Positions 45,979 to 57,000 of a stretch of DNA of 64,000 nt are shown here, piece by piece. The position numbers and the translations under genes are program-made. Below the pieces are notes generated by a model that made no database searches, was not told the DNA's origin, and saw nothing but the letters and a program-made list of their open reading frames with translations. The DNA is from Fasciolopsis buskii (taxonomy: Eukaryota; Platyhelminthes; Trematoda; Plagiorchiida; Fasciolidae), in the NCBI GenBank assembly GCA_008360955.1, contig LUCM01006167.1, positions 145,504-209,503 of the forward strand. The letters run 5' to 3'. Each line of letters opens with the position of its first letter. The first letter of the stretch is position 1.

Positions 45979-45986
45979 TTGGATTT
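45979..45986. repeat. target-site duplication, tail side of the 235 bp element
   Basis: TTGGATTT, repeated at 46,222-46,229. Confidence 0.75.
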
Positions 45987-46221
45987 ATCATCACCATCAT
46001 CGCTCAGCGTTAAACAGCAAGGCAAACCTCACTGACCGCTGCCTGTTCCCCAGTTATACGTTTCCATAGAAAGAGTGAATATTCAAGGGGAACAGGGAGT
46101 GGACCTATACAGGCAAGAAAGAATAAGACGCTGCTGCAGCCAACAAATGGAACACAGTCTAACTGTACAAACGCACGCAAGTCGTCACACCACGTCAAGG
46201 TGTAGTCTCGTTGTGACGGTT
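45987..46221 (-). mobile_element. 235 bp RTE deletion derivative, SINE-like
   Basis: On the minus strand it begins with the RTE 5' end (CGTCACAACGAGACTACACC, then TTGACGTGGTGTGACGACTTG, compare 39,341-39,394). It then jumps directly to the RTE 3' end (TGCGTTTGTACAGTTAGACTG to the end, compare 42,160-42,354). It closes with a GATGATGGTGATGAT tail. An 8 bp direct repeat TTGGATTT flanks it. It lacks all coding sequence, so it must have been copied by the machinery of another RTE, or have formed by deletion of an inserted full copy. Confidence 0.8.
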
Positions 46222-46229
46222 TTGGATTT
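46222..46229. repeat. target-site duplication, 5' side of the 235 bp element
   Basis: TTGGATTT, matching 45,979-45,986. Confidence 0.75.
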
Positions 46230-46819
46230 GTAACCACTAAACAATCGGCTGTATGTTGATCACATTCACCCCTCTGTCTGGAGAGCAATTTTGTTCGTCT
46301 GACGCGTTAAATGGTAACTGTTCACTTTATGTTACTTATATGCGTCCGTGACTGGAATGTGGCGGCTCGCTAGCACTGTTCACATTTTACACTGGCTTGA
46401 AAACAATAACCGCAACATTCAAATGAAATTGCACAGGCATGAGATCCAAAGTGCGGAGTCAGTCAAAGGACGTTGCGCCACGTGATGTGTAATATGGAAA
46501 TCTTTATTTGTCAATCACAATGTTGTCCGTGAAAGTGATAATGAGCCGACGTTTTGATTACCAAGTGCGTCGTCCCAAAGCAGGATGTTACAGAAAACTC
46601 TCTTCAAGAGGGTTAACTGAAACGCTGACTCATTAGCACTTCCACCGATAACGAATTTTTTAATAAATGTCTAACCAGAATTTTACGGAAGCAGGCACGA
46701 CAAAGAAGACATAATAAACCGCAATAGAAAGCTTGTTTTTATATTTCCGTCTTATACATTTAATGATTTTTCAGAATGCCTTTGGTTTCCATGGATCACA
46801 AATTTGTAGACAGAGGGCG

Positions 46820-47680
46820 CGACATTCGCGCCATTGAGTTTGATTCCGAGTCGCATTTCTCAGTCTCGTACGACCGGCAATCCCTATCCCTTCAGTTTGG
46901 GAAACAAAGCCATATTAAAAGCGATACCGACGTCTCCATGTCTCCATGTCTCTACGGTTACGCGCAGCCAGAAGACTGCATCGCTTCTTCCAGCCTTGCC
47001 CAGCACGCGTAAAACGAGCACAAAAAGGTAAACGGTGAACAGGAATAAGTAGGATGTGCAGAACGATTACTTCGGTCAGAATGCGAGTGTGGACACCCAA
47101 CACACGGCGACGCACCTCATCATTGGTCACTCGATGTTCCCACCAGGCTCGAGCAATGCTTCAAAGATATCCGTGGGCCAGTACGAGAACTTAATGAGCA
47201 CACTTAGCGCCGAGACGCCAGGTCTTGCAGACGTAAATTCGGACACTGAACTAGGGCATTTTAACCCTGCTCTGGAGGAAAAGCGGGATGTGATGGCGGC
47301 ACTGCAGCTTCGCAGTCTTTTATGGCCTCCTCCCATTCACGAAGTGACTTCATTTTCGGCAGTTTCAACCAAGCTTCCGAGGTACTTGAGATTACTGACT
47401 ACTTACAAATGCTCATTACAAAGGGTAAGTGCAAGCAAGGGCTCCTGCAAGTCTTGAAGAAGTACGCTGCACTTCGAAGATGCAACGCGCGTGTCGTATT
47501 TGGATACCACAACAGGCAAGCGATGCAGAATGTGTTAAATGGTCTGTGCACTGTCGAAAACACCCCTCTCAGTTTGTTCAGAAGACCAAACTGGAAAAAA
47601 TTCCATTGCTCCAATATGCATACGCTCGGATTACGCGAGGTCATATACAAGGACGGACTTACGATTTTTAATGGTCTTGA
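46820..47680 (-). pseudogene. RTE-like RT second half, heavily decayed
   Basis: Reading leftward from 47,680 the minus strand gives, across frames: a block at the PSKCKVLLQDW position (SSKCSVLLQDLQEPLLALTL, about 47,440-47,500), NLKYLGSLVETAENEVTS at about 47,360-47,410, KTWRLGAKCAH standing for CETWPLR, SIARAWWEHRVTNDEVRRRV at about 47,090-47,160, VIVLHILLIPVHRLPFCARF standing for xxLRWLGHVLRMPxHRLPxRA, and a C-terminal RNQTQWREC. Several stops and at least three frameshifts are present. The plus-strand frames at 46,776-47,012 and 47,056-47,687 are shadows of this sequence. Confidence 0.7.
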
Positions 47681-47997
47681 ATGTTAGTGTGCTTCCTTGC
47701 CTAGGTTGATGATCCCGCAAATCTTGTAATCATTGAACTTATCGCCTAGATCGCATTGACTGCACCACCTCGGCTGTTGATAAAAGGTTTGCGGTCTAAC
47801 TGTTAACGTCAGCTGTCATAAGCCTCTGAAAGCAAGATTTCAGCGCATTTTTTAATGCCGTATTGCGAGCTCTATGGTGACGTGACAACCACGTGACACA
47901 TCATCCAAAATGAACTTGGGACGGAAATACTTGAATTAGTCCGCCTGACCGAACACGACCACATGTGGAAGCAGCAAAGGTAAAGAGTAATAGCAAA

Positions 47998-48200
47998 AAA
48001 ACCGCCCCTTGACGTGGTGATGGCTTGCCTGCCTTTAAGACTATTCAGTGGCTTTCTAAGACTGAAGAGGCAATGATCCCTAGCAGGTCAATGACTTCGG
48101 GCCAGACGAGGTCTAGTTTCACAGAATCAGTTGATTTGGCAGAATCTGGTCCTACAGGACGAAGTACTCCGATTTTGGAGAAGTCCACCGATTCCGATAA
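47998..48200 (+). mobile_element. RTE 5' end fragment
   Basis: CCCCTTGACGTGGTGATGGC, TTGCCTGCC, then CAATGATCCCTAGCAGGTCAATG and CCAGACGAGGTC follow the same order as 39,358-39,480 of the reference copy. Similarity fades after about 48,200. Confidence 0.6.
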
Positions 48201-48683
48201 ATCTACTGTATATACTTAAGCTAGAACTCCTGAGGTCTACTTCGACATTGGAACCAATCATTTCCTAGGTCGTACTTTGTAATAAAGGAGACTACACTCC
48301 CGGTCCATCCGCCTCACTGGGCGCCCAGTAGAAGAGCGCACCCGATGGCAAAATGCTGATTTGCGAACCAAGGAGAACAGAACAACCTAGAAACACTAAC
48401 GATATTTTACATGACAGCCATGAATAAGATTCACCAAGTGTTTCGGTCACATTCCCACGCTAGGCTGGCTTTCCACTATCTTGTAATTCTGGTTTTTACG
48501 TACGTCAAGAGTTTTGGCTGGTGTTCCGAAGAGAAAATCATCTCTGTGATGTGCACAGCTGCACACCGCCATTCACCCATATGTACCTGGTGAACTTTCT
48601 CTGGGTAATTTTGTCGATTTCCGTAATTCCGATGTGCAGACCGTAATACGTGCCATGAATAATTGTGACCGGGTAGACTTATC

Positions 48684-48725
48684 TGACAGAGGTCATCATC
48701 ATCATCATCATCATTTGACAGAGGT
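48684..48725. mobile_element. 22 bp (CAT)7 insert with a 10 bp target-site duplication
   Basis: TGACAGAGGT at 48,684-48,693 is repeated exactly at 48,716-48,725. Between them lie seven CAT units plus one T. On the minus strand this is (ATG)n, the same repeat that ends RTE copies here. The simplest reading is an RTE insertion truncated until only its tail remains. Confidence 0.7.
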
Positions 48726-50375
48726 AGCAGTAAAGAAGCCGAATGCGAATTGAGTGTACTGCTTAGGCTTTATCTGACAGCTTTCGGTATTCGCACCCAC
48801 CCTTTCAGTTAGGGGCAACATCAAAGGACGAGTGAACCAGACGAACGCCGCTTCCAGATCGAGAAAGATAAAAATCGCGGGTCAACGGGAGATGTGTTTA
48901 CGTCCTAAGACTTGCTACACTTTGATCATTACAACCAGGACCGGACCGAAAACCGGATAATGCTGCAAGTACTGACTACTTAGCCCATTCCCCTAGTTCT
49001 TTTGTCTGTGGTCGCACTGACACTTTCCGTCCTGCACAGCTGCTTCTGGACGACAGTCACCAACTTGAGTTCTAGATAGACCCTTCTACAAAGTTATTGA
49101 CAAGCCCAAATGCCCAGGATCCAAGCGTCTATTGAGAATAGGTCGGTGAAGCTCTGTACGGGACTTTAGATTGCGTCCGGAGCTGTGGGGCAAGCGAGCA
49201 TCTTAGGCCATTGATAAGTTCGCGCAGATACGTCCGCTCAGTTGCTCAGTAAGTTCCCCGGCTATCAACTGGCTAGACGCCTGAAAAATGACTACGAACG
49301 GTAGTGTATTAAGAACTGTAGTTAAATGGAGGAACATGAAGTTATTGGTAATAGTTGCAACCTTCACCGATGAAGTACTCGTTCACGGAAACCAGTAAAA
49401 TGATCAGGAAGTCAGATGGACGCTGCTGAATCCTGCGCCACTAATTACTGTGTAGGAAAACCTTACCTCAGTAGTGTACTGCACTCTTGTAATGCTGTAA
49501 TCTCCGCTTATCAAGAACTTATCACGTTTTCGAATTACACCACTCATCGTCTTCACCTGCTTAGTCCATTAGCTGCTGATTGTTTAGTGACTACTGACGT
49601 GGCCTATTCCATCCATTTCCTAACTACTCATTCGTGCCATACAGGGCTAATTCTACTCATTCAGACTGTGGAGGGCTTTCGAAGCTATGCAAAACGCCAT
49701 TTTTCTTTATTCATTCGGAGAAGTGCACTGAAAAACCAACTATCAACATAGGGAGCATCAGCTAAAACGTATTCTGAGTCTGCTTATTCGGTGTCAAACG
49801 GCAATCGGATGGCCCTAAATGTGTCAATACGATGCACTGCCCAGAGGGTAGCAAGTCAACTGTTGGCCAACAGACAGGCGGTCGTAGTCATAAAGGAGCT
49901 GCTAGAGAAAGAGACTTCAGTCAGCTGCGCAGGGATGAATTTGCGACACCAGCTCTCACCTGTGACCCAACCATTATCACCTGTAGCAGCGAATAATCAA
50001 ACGCGATTCAGGAGGTACGTCAACCACTCGGGATATATTAGGCTTAGCCTTGGGCCTGTGCAACTCATCAAGACAACGAGAATGGAAATACAAGGATCGA
50101 GGTAGTCGTTGAAATGTGGTTGACTGACAATGATCACATTCCCCAATGAGATAGAAGCAGCGGAAACTTAGGCGGTGGCATGGTGTTGCCCATAAAGGAG
50201 GGTTTGGTATACAGAGACTGGGGTTAAGGTGAACACTTAATGTACAGTTGTGCGCAGCCACGGAGAGAACGAAGAGTCGTAGGACTACAACTGTGCGTAC
50301 ACTGGGCTCCATCTTCAAAGGAAAAGGACGACCACTGGCTAACTCGGGCAATGGGAGACCTGGTGTTATGGTCGA
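48726..50375. other. no supported gene
   Basis: Open frames at 49,416-49,751 and 49,791-50,105 have no domain I recognise. A short stretch TTAGCCTTGGGCCTGTGCA (about 50,044-50,062) resembles TTGCCTTGGGCCCGCGCA at 57,863-57,880, so part of this may be an unrecognised repeat. Confidence 0.35.
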
Positions 50376-50935
50376 TGACCAATCCAAGATTTTCGGAAAC
50401 GCGGATTGCATTCCTGTTATTAGTTTTCTAAAAGAATCTGTCCTTTTCTCAATATTTCGAAATTGACGTTATTTTAAATATTGCGCGGTTGAATATTTTT
50501 ATATGTCCGCGAAATGATTCATAAAAACCCGTTCTGTGATTGGTTAGTCCACACATCAATCAAGGCCACCCAACAAAACTATATAAACGATAGAGCTCAC
50601 TTGAATTCTGACTTGTATTGATGGGTCACCAATAAACGCGCGGCAGTACTGCGTGTTCGTCCTCTCTTCCGCTAGCGGGCTGGGCTAGCTGTTCGTATTT
50701 CGCGCCGCTTATTGTTTCGGCGAACTGCTCATTCAAGGGAGCAGCAGTTTCGTCCCTTTCGTTGTGCGACTACGGGTTTCGAGTCTAGAGCCCGAACTTT
50801 TGTCTCCAACCTCTGTGTATGTGTTCGTGTCCTACTAGACCACAGGCTGTGTGCTCCTGTGGTATCGTGCGCTGCGAGTACTTGTGTCTTGTGCTTCGGT
50901 GTGTGCATAGACCAACCAAACTCGGCAACATAACA
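50376..50935 (+). mobile_element. LTR family A, copy 2 (probable 5' LTR)
   Basis: A 560 bp unit from TGACCAATCC to AACATAACA. The centre has ACTATATAAACG (TATA-like, about 50,577) and CCAATAAACG (polyadenylation-like, about 50,629). Two bases after the end, TGGTAGCAG (50,938-50,946) fits a primer-binding site for initiator methionine tRNA, which marks this copy as a 5' LTR. I find no gag or pol downstream; CR1 sequence begins at about 51,480. It is nearly identical to copy 1 in inverted orientation. Confidence 0.7.
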
Positions 50936-50937
50936 CC

Positions 50938-50946
50938 TGGTAGCAG
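50938..50946 (+). other. putative primer-binding site, initiator Met tRNA
   Basis: TGGTAGCAG is complementary to the CCA end and last acceptor bases of animal initiator tRNA-Met (known 3' end CTGCTACCA). It lies two bases after the LTR. The match stops after nine bases. Confidence 0.5.
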
Positions 50947-51479
50947 GCATAAACTCCATTGTCACACCAAGGAATTTTAATCTCCCGGGAATTGTTTGGA
51001 ATAAAGGCGGTACTCAAGGTAAGGTTGGAGAAACTTTCCGACCATAATTACTTTGGAGGGCTTTGTTCCACCAAGTTAAGGGAATACTGGAATTAGGGTA
51101 GAGCACAACCCATCACTGGGCACGAGAACGACAACGGAGTATTGAGATTCAAGCTACTCCTTGACAAGATCAACCATGTTCTCGCATTCCCCTTTCGGCT
51201 GAAGCGTAGGAAAAATTCTGCAACCTCACGAAGAAACTTTGGGGACCTGACGGTGGGAAAGTAATAAATAGGGGGTGGTGCAGACATGGGAGAAACATGG
51301 CAGAAAACAAAGGGGAATTTTCAGGTTCTTCAGGACGTCTTGGTACCCCTGGAGAGGGGAAAGCACGAGAGTAAGCCTGACTCGTGGACACCGGCAATTC
51401 GGAGGGCCACTAAGAAAGGGGATAGGAGTTGGCGGGAACATGGAAATAGTATGCTAAGCTGAAGAACCTCAGTAAGACA
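50947..51479. other. sequence after the LTR, nothing recognised
   Basis: If copy 2 is a true 5' LTR, a leader or gag start should be here, but no coding motif is visible. Confidence 0.35.
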
Positions 51480-52745
51480 CTTCAGAGGAAAGCAAGGATG
51501 ACCTTTGAGTTAGCACTAGCAACGGGAGTTGAGGACAATTCTAAGAGACTACAGGCACACAATCGAGAAGTGTGCCTAGAAATGGAATGAGACCATTGAC
51601 AGCAGACGACAGCAGCAAAGCGGGAGACGATAAGAAAAATCGGAAGAGCTTTGCTCAACGCACAGACAGAGGAGGCCAAGCGGGCACACCTCACTTCGCG
51701 GCTCCCAACATGCAGCAATTAGCAATAACAGCCGAGAAGACGCGCAAGTTGCTGAACAACTTAAATCTAACCAAATTGGTCGACCCCGATGGTATACACG
51801 TGGTCCTCATAAATACCCTAGATGACATCGTTAGTGAGAGCATTTGCATTTTGTTTCAGGCACCATCAGACAGGGAAAAATATCAAGGAACTGGAAGTTA
51901 GCAACAATAGTAACTATTCATAAAAGCTGACAGAGAGCACATTCAAAACTATCATCTTGTCAGCCTGACACACACACTGTAAGTTTGGATAAGCTGGTGG
52001 GGATTCACGTATATAGGCACTTAACGGAGTATGGACTGGTGTACAGAGCCCAACAAGAGTTTATCAATGGCCGATCCTGCCTGTCGAACCTACTCGTTTT
52101 ATTGGTTGCAGTAACCACCAAGCTGGGCGAGGGAAAGATGGCCGAGGTGTGCTACCAGGACTTCAGCAAGGTATTCGATTCGGACCATCAGCAGATCCGG
52201 TGGAAGAATTTTTGCGTGATAAGACCTTTAGAGTTAGGATGAGTAATGAAAAATCTGTAAAGGAAAAGGTGATGAAGTCCCAGTCCTCGGGCTTCTACTG
52301 TTCCCCATCCCCCCCGCACACAGACATGAATGGTTTGGCGGCAGTGCTGTTGCTACCGTGCTTTATTTTGCCAGACGATAAGGTAGTAGGCGATGGCGAC
52401 GAAGGGAACTTCGAGGGGACATAAAAAAGATAATAGATTGTTCTGAAAAATGGGACGTGACTGATAAGAGTAAATTTCACCTGCTCACCAGTTCTCCTGT
52501 AGAGCTCTGTTTCTGATTACTATGGAACGTTCTCGCTCAGGTCACAAAGGTCCTTAGAATGACGCTGACTGTAGACTATAAGTGGGCTAAGCAGTGCAAG
52601 AAGGCTACAAATAAGGCCAGAAGAGAACTCCCCAGGCTTAGGCGAAGAACTAATACCAGTGGTCAGGAAAGCCTAAGAGGGTCAGTGTTTAAGTCCGGCT
52701 CAGTGGCGATATATACTGAGCGTACAGTAGGAAGCTGTCAGGATC
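51480..52745 (+). pseudogene. CR1-like RT remnant
   Basis: Blocks in order on the plus strand: a pre-RT segment with NLNLTKLVDPDGIHVVLINT (the K-S-x-GPDGIHPxxL block, about 51,760), VSESICILFQAPSDREKYQG, YGLVYRAQQEFINGRSCLSN (QHGFxxGRSCLTNLL, about 52,030), EVCYQDFSKVFDSDHQQI (VYLDFSKAFDxVxHxxL, about 52,150), and VEEFLRDKTFRVRMSN. Then DMNGLAAVLLLPCFILPDDK (INDLPxxLxSxxLLFADDxK, about 52,330) and YKWAKQCKKATNKARRELPR (about 52,580). The YxDD core reads LPDD. Several stops and shifts are present. Confidence 0.75.
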
Positions 52746-52747
52746 AG

Positions 52748-53279
52748 TGACCATTCTAGGGGTTTGGTGCCACAGATTTTAGTTCAGTCATTAATTTTTC
52801 AAAAGGATCAACCATTTTCCCAGTACCTCGAAATTGCCGTTATTTCAAATATTGCGCGGTTAGAAATTGTCTTCAAAAAGATTAATCAAGACTCGTTCTG
52901 TGACTGGCTATTTTACGTATCGACCAAGGCCACCCAACAAAACTATATAAACGATAGAGACCACTTGATTTTTGACTTGTATTGGAGGATCACCAATAGA
53001 CGCGTCTTCTCTCTCCCGCCAGAGGGCTGGGCAAGCAGTTCCTACTCCGCGTCTTTTTCTGTTCTGTGTGGCTGCTCATTCAAGGGAGCAGCAGTTCCGT
53101 TCCGTTCGTTGTACGATTGTGGGGGTCGTAGATTCGAGCCCGAACAATTGTCTCCACTCTCCGTGTGTCCATGTCTTGCTAGACCACAGGCTGTGTGCTC
53201 CTGTGCCATCGTGCGAGGCCAGTGCTTACGTCTTGTGCTTCAGTGTGTGTATAGATCAACCCAATTAGGTAACACAACA
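52748..53279 (+). mobile_element. LTR family A, copy 3 (diverged)
   Basis: From TGACCATTCTAGG to ACACAACA, 532 bp. It keeps the TATA-like ACTATATAAACG (about 52,943) and the GCTCATTCAAGGGAGCAGCA block, but the AATAAA has become AATAGA. It also carries GTAGATTCGAGCCC, which looks like a pol III B box. No primer-binding site follows. It is older than copies 1 and 2. Confidence 0.6.
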
Positions 53280-53409
53280 GAAGCCCACTCAGCAACCGCC
53301 TCTCGCCATAAAGCTGAGATGAGCAGCATTCTGGTAGTGCGCGATAACAATATTCCCACCCATACCAACATGGCTTCCTGCCTGGCAGGCTCTGTGTCAT
53401 GGAAAGTCT

Positions 53410-53830
53410 GATTCAGGTTTTTGATGACAACATGGTCTCACACCATATTAGTTGATTTCCCAAAAGCCTTTGGTTGGATCCCACACATTCCTCTACTGTG
53501 TAAACTACGGTCTTATGTTAGTTCCACTCAGATATTAACGCTCATTCACTCATTCTCACGGGCCGCTCCGACACCGTCAAAGCGAGTCCCTCACTCTGCA
53601 ATCCTCAACAAGTCATACAAGGATCAGTATTTCGCTCCCTACTGTTCCTTATTTACATCAGGAAAAATTGAAGAGTCGACTGTCACTATCTGAAGAGCCG
53701 AAACCGCGGTGGTGCGGTCAGCATTAGATCACGCGAAGCGCTGGTATATCGACTGGAGCCTGTCGATTAACGATGGCATGTATGTCGTTCGGAAATGTTT
53801 CGGTTTAGCAGTTTCGGAATATGGAAAACA
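53410..53830 (+). pseudogene. CR1-like RT fragment
   Basis: The plus strand reads ILVDFPKAFGWIPHIPLLCK (the DFSKAFDRIPHxPLLxKL block) at about 53,445-53,500. A decayed QGSVFRSLLFLIYI block follows at about 53,615-53,660, then RAETAVVRSALDHAKRWYID and LSINDGMYVVR. It is a separate copy from 51,480-52,745 because the same RT region is repeated. The frames are broken. Confidence 0.65.
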
Positions 53831-53839
53831 CCTTGAACC

Positions 53840-54290
53840 AGCATGTTGAGCAGCATAGAATCCTAGATTTCTCGGTTAACAGGGGACTATCTTTTTTCCA
53901 TTACCAACGGCCAGCCAGAAAATGGGCTTTCGGTATCTTTCACATAGCAGCTTAAAACTTTCAATCAATCTCCGTAGGTTTCCTGCTTTTCCATAGCACC
54001 TATATTCGTCGCTTAATTGAATATAGCATCCGAACTGTTCTCCCGGGGGGAACCAGAGACTGCGATATATTTGAACGCGTGCGGAGGGAAGTTACGAGAC
54101 AAGTTCCAGGCACTCCGATATTTCGGACCCGCAAGGCATGGCAAATCGAGGATCGCAATCACCGGAAGTTCGATGAAAAGGCAATTTATTTCTTAAAATT
54201 TAAGGTTTCAAAACAGAACTAGCAGATAAGATTTTCCCGCGTCCTAACCTCGAATCTCAGAGGATATCGCAAAATAATTTGAAGTGAGGT
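53840..54290. other. no supported gene
   Basis: A region between two retroelement remnants, perhaps the decayed C-terminal part of the CR1 copy. Nothing specific is visible. Confidence 0.35.
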
Positions 54291-54707
54291 TCAGAAATGC
54301 ATCATCACCAACATCATTCGATGTTCAACAGCAAAGCGAACCACAATGATCGCTGCCTTTATCCCAGGATTACATTTTTCTGTAAACAATAGTGAACATA
54401 CAAAAAGAACAGGGAGTGGAACTACACAGGCGGGAAAAGACTAGAATACTGCTGTATCCAACACATGGAACACAGTCTAACTGTTCAAACGCACTCCTTC
54501 AATCATTCAGATTCAAAAGAAAGTAACAACACGATCAGCACTGTTCACCGTTCACTGCCATATCCTTCAGTGTCTCCAGCCAGCAAGTCGACAAGTCTTT
54601 CGGACCCCAACGACGAAGGCGTGAGACACCTACTTTACCTAACTTCGCTGTACATTTTCTCATCCCACGTTGCCACGTCATCTGTTGGCCTCCACATGGC
54701 TTCTTCC

Positions 54708-55481
54708 NNNNNNNNNNNNNNNNNNNNNNNNNNNNNNNNNNNNNNNNNNNNNNNNNNNNNNNNNNNNNNNNNNNNNNNNNNNNNNNNNNNNNNNNNNNNN
54801 NNNNNNNNNNNNNNNNNNNNNNNNNNNNNNNNNNNNNNNNNNNNNNNNNNNNNNNNNNNNNNNNNNNNNNNNNNNNNNNNNNNNNNNNNNNNNNNNNNNN
54901 NNNNNNNNNNNNNNNNNNNNNNNNNNNNNNNNNNNNNNNNNNNNNNNNNNNNNNNNNNNNNNNNNNNNNNNNNNNNNNNNNNNNNNNNNNNNNNNNNNNN
55001 NNNNNNNNNNNNNNNNNNNNNNNNNNNNNNNNNNNNNNNNNNNNNNNNNNNNNNNNNNNNNNNNNNNNNNNNNNNNNNNNNNNNNNNNNNNNNNNNNNNN
55101 NNNNNNNNNNNNNNNNNNNNNNNNNNNNNNNNNNNNNNNNNNNNNNNNNNNNNNNNNNNNNNNNNNNNNNNNNNNNNNNNNNNNNNNNNNNNNNNNNNNN
55201 NNNNNNNNNNNNNNNNNNNNNNNNNNNNNNNNNNNNNNNNNNNNNNNNNNNNNNNNNNNNNNNNNNNNNNNNNNNNNNNNNNNNNNNNNNNNNNNNNNNN
55301 NNNNNNNNNNNNNNNNNNNNNNNNNNNNNNNNNNNNNNNNNNNNNNNNNNNNNNNNNNNNNNNNNNNNNNNNNNNNNNNNNNNNNNNNNNNNNNNNNNNN
55401 NNNNNNNNNNNNNNNNNNNNNNNNNNNNNNNNNNNNNNNNNNNNNNNNNNNNNNNNNNNNNNNNNNNNNNNNNNNNNNNNN
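54708..55481. other. assembly gap, 774 N
   Basis: A run of N inside an RTE copy. Open frames crossing it are artefacts. Confidence 0.99.
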
Positions 55482-55750
55482 AGGAATGGAGAGATGGGAC
55501 ATCCTTGTCGAACGCCACTAGTCGTTTCGAATGAAATTGATAGTTTGCCGTATGCCCGTAGGTGTGCGAGTACAATGCTCGCACCAGGTTTACGAACTTC
55601 ACCGGCATACCCTTCTGGTGGAGAGCACCGCAACGGTCCAGCTTTGTTAACTATCGATGAGCTCTCCATTTCTATCACACATGACTTCACTAGCCGAGGT
55701 TCGCCACCCGACAGTGTCACGTATAAGCCTAAACAGCCTTTGGCCGTTAC
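55482..55750 (-). pseudogene. RTE RT segment before the gap
   Basis: The minus strand gives CSPPEGYAGEVRKPGASIVL and, in the neighbouring frame, MPVKFVNLVRALYSHTYG, then FETTSGVRQGCPISPF up to the gap. Here the RQ codons that are stops in the copy at 41,181 are intact. Confidence 0.8.
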
Positions 55751-56114
55751 CTGAAGTGGCCGCTACTTCCATCTCCTCGGCAACCCTAACCACTCACCAG
55801 TTTTCAGGTTCATTATTGAAGCTTGCCGTCAATTGACGCTGCAACCGTCGTGGCATCTAATTCACCTCCTTTCAGTTGGCATGCTGGCATTTTTGCTCCG
55901 TTATATTCAGCGACCGTTGCGAGATCCATTGCGTTTGACGAAGGCTGGACCTGGGACCACAGGCAAAATCTATTTCCAAAAGCCTCGTCTGCTCGATTTG
56001 ATCCCACTGTTTGTCTACATTGCTGGTCGTCGAAGTTTTAGTTTCTCCCATAGTTCCTCACAGACGTTCGACGGCCAATCGAGTTTGTGGGCTTCGTCGA
56101 TGGTCAGCAGCAAA

Positions 56115-57000
56115 TCACATTAAAACTAACGCATGGTTTGATTCGACGTACGTGGTCCAATATGATCTACAGTTCTGGACAGAACCGCGCCAACGGTAGC
56201 TTACTGCGATATGGTCAATCTGACTAGAAGTATCTGTCGAGTTAGATCGCCATGTCGCAGTGCGACGCGAACTGTGTCGGAAATGCGTACTAGATAGGAA
56301 TAAACGATTGTCTGCACAGAACTGGAGAAGTCTTTCCCCGTTGCCTGTTCGCTGAGAAGGCAAGGCGCATCGCCCACCTAGACATGACTCCGATGCACCA
56401 AGTTTTCCAACTTGTGCATTAGAATCACCCGCTACTGCTACTACAGTGTCGGAGCCTTTGCTCTTCCGAACAAGAGTGACGAATTTGCCCTAAAACTGGC
56501 CTTTTTGCTTTTCATCGCTATGCCGAGACGACCGCTAGTTTGTGCTTAACACCGCTATCCATCCCGACGCCGACTGATCCCTGCAGCCTCTCGGCTCACA
56601 AGCGACTGATGACTGGGATATAGTCCAAAAAAGTTGCATCAGCCCTCTCACTTATGACTATTCCTACATTGCGTTGACCTACAGCTTGAATCGCTTCGTC
56701 TCCTGAAGTGTACAGGAAATATCTTGACGAGACATTAGGCGCTTTCAATTGAATTACTCCACTCGAATCCTGACTTCGTGTTTTACTCACGCAGCAGGCA
56801 TCGATCGCAAGTGAGTCTACTGTCAGAGCCAAACACGCCCGTCGGTCAGTCTGCACTAAAGTGCGCACATTGAAGGAATCGAGATTCTGAGTCCGACGAG
56901 GCTTGAGAAGGTGTGAGCTAACAGACTGAAAGCCAACTACCACACCACTTGACATTGAATTGTCGCGAGTATCGGGTGTTTTCAGTGGGAACATTATGAG
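56115..57000 (-). pseudogene. RTE endonuclease domain, decayed
   Basis: Leftward from 57,000: NLDSFNVRTLVQTDRRACLA, DSLAIDACCVSKTRSQDSSG and VIQLKAPNVSSRYFL (the first half of an exonuclease-endonuclease-phosphatase fold). After a broken stretch comes GNGERLLQFCADNRLFLSST, HFRHSSRRTATWRSN and QIDHIAVSYRWRGSVQNCRS (the second half, with the IDHI block), then NHAL standing for the catalytic SDH region. The SDH aspartate is lost (SNH), and stops separate the two halves. It covers the section missing at 40,103 in the other copy. Confidence 0.8.

Noticed and set aside
46776..47687. Plus-strand open frames of 78, 133 and 121 codons that look like exons of one gene, with a TTTTTCAG acceptor in front
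   Set aside because: The minus strand of the same region carries recognisable RTE blocks (NDEVRRRV, SIARAWWEHRV, KYLGSLV) in the right order, so the plus-strand frames are shadows.
52972..53411. Plus-strand frames of 98 and 215 codons over LTR copy 3, with counterparts at 50,712-50,933 and 45,335-45,556
   Set aside because: The similarity between copies is at DNA level over the whole LTR, including non-coding parts, and the frames do not share start or stop positions. No protein domain is visible.
54465..55754. Frames of 274-429 codons on both strands
   Set aside because: They run through the 774 N gap, which contains no stops by construction. Only the flanks are real, and these are RTE sequence on the minus strand.
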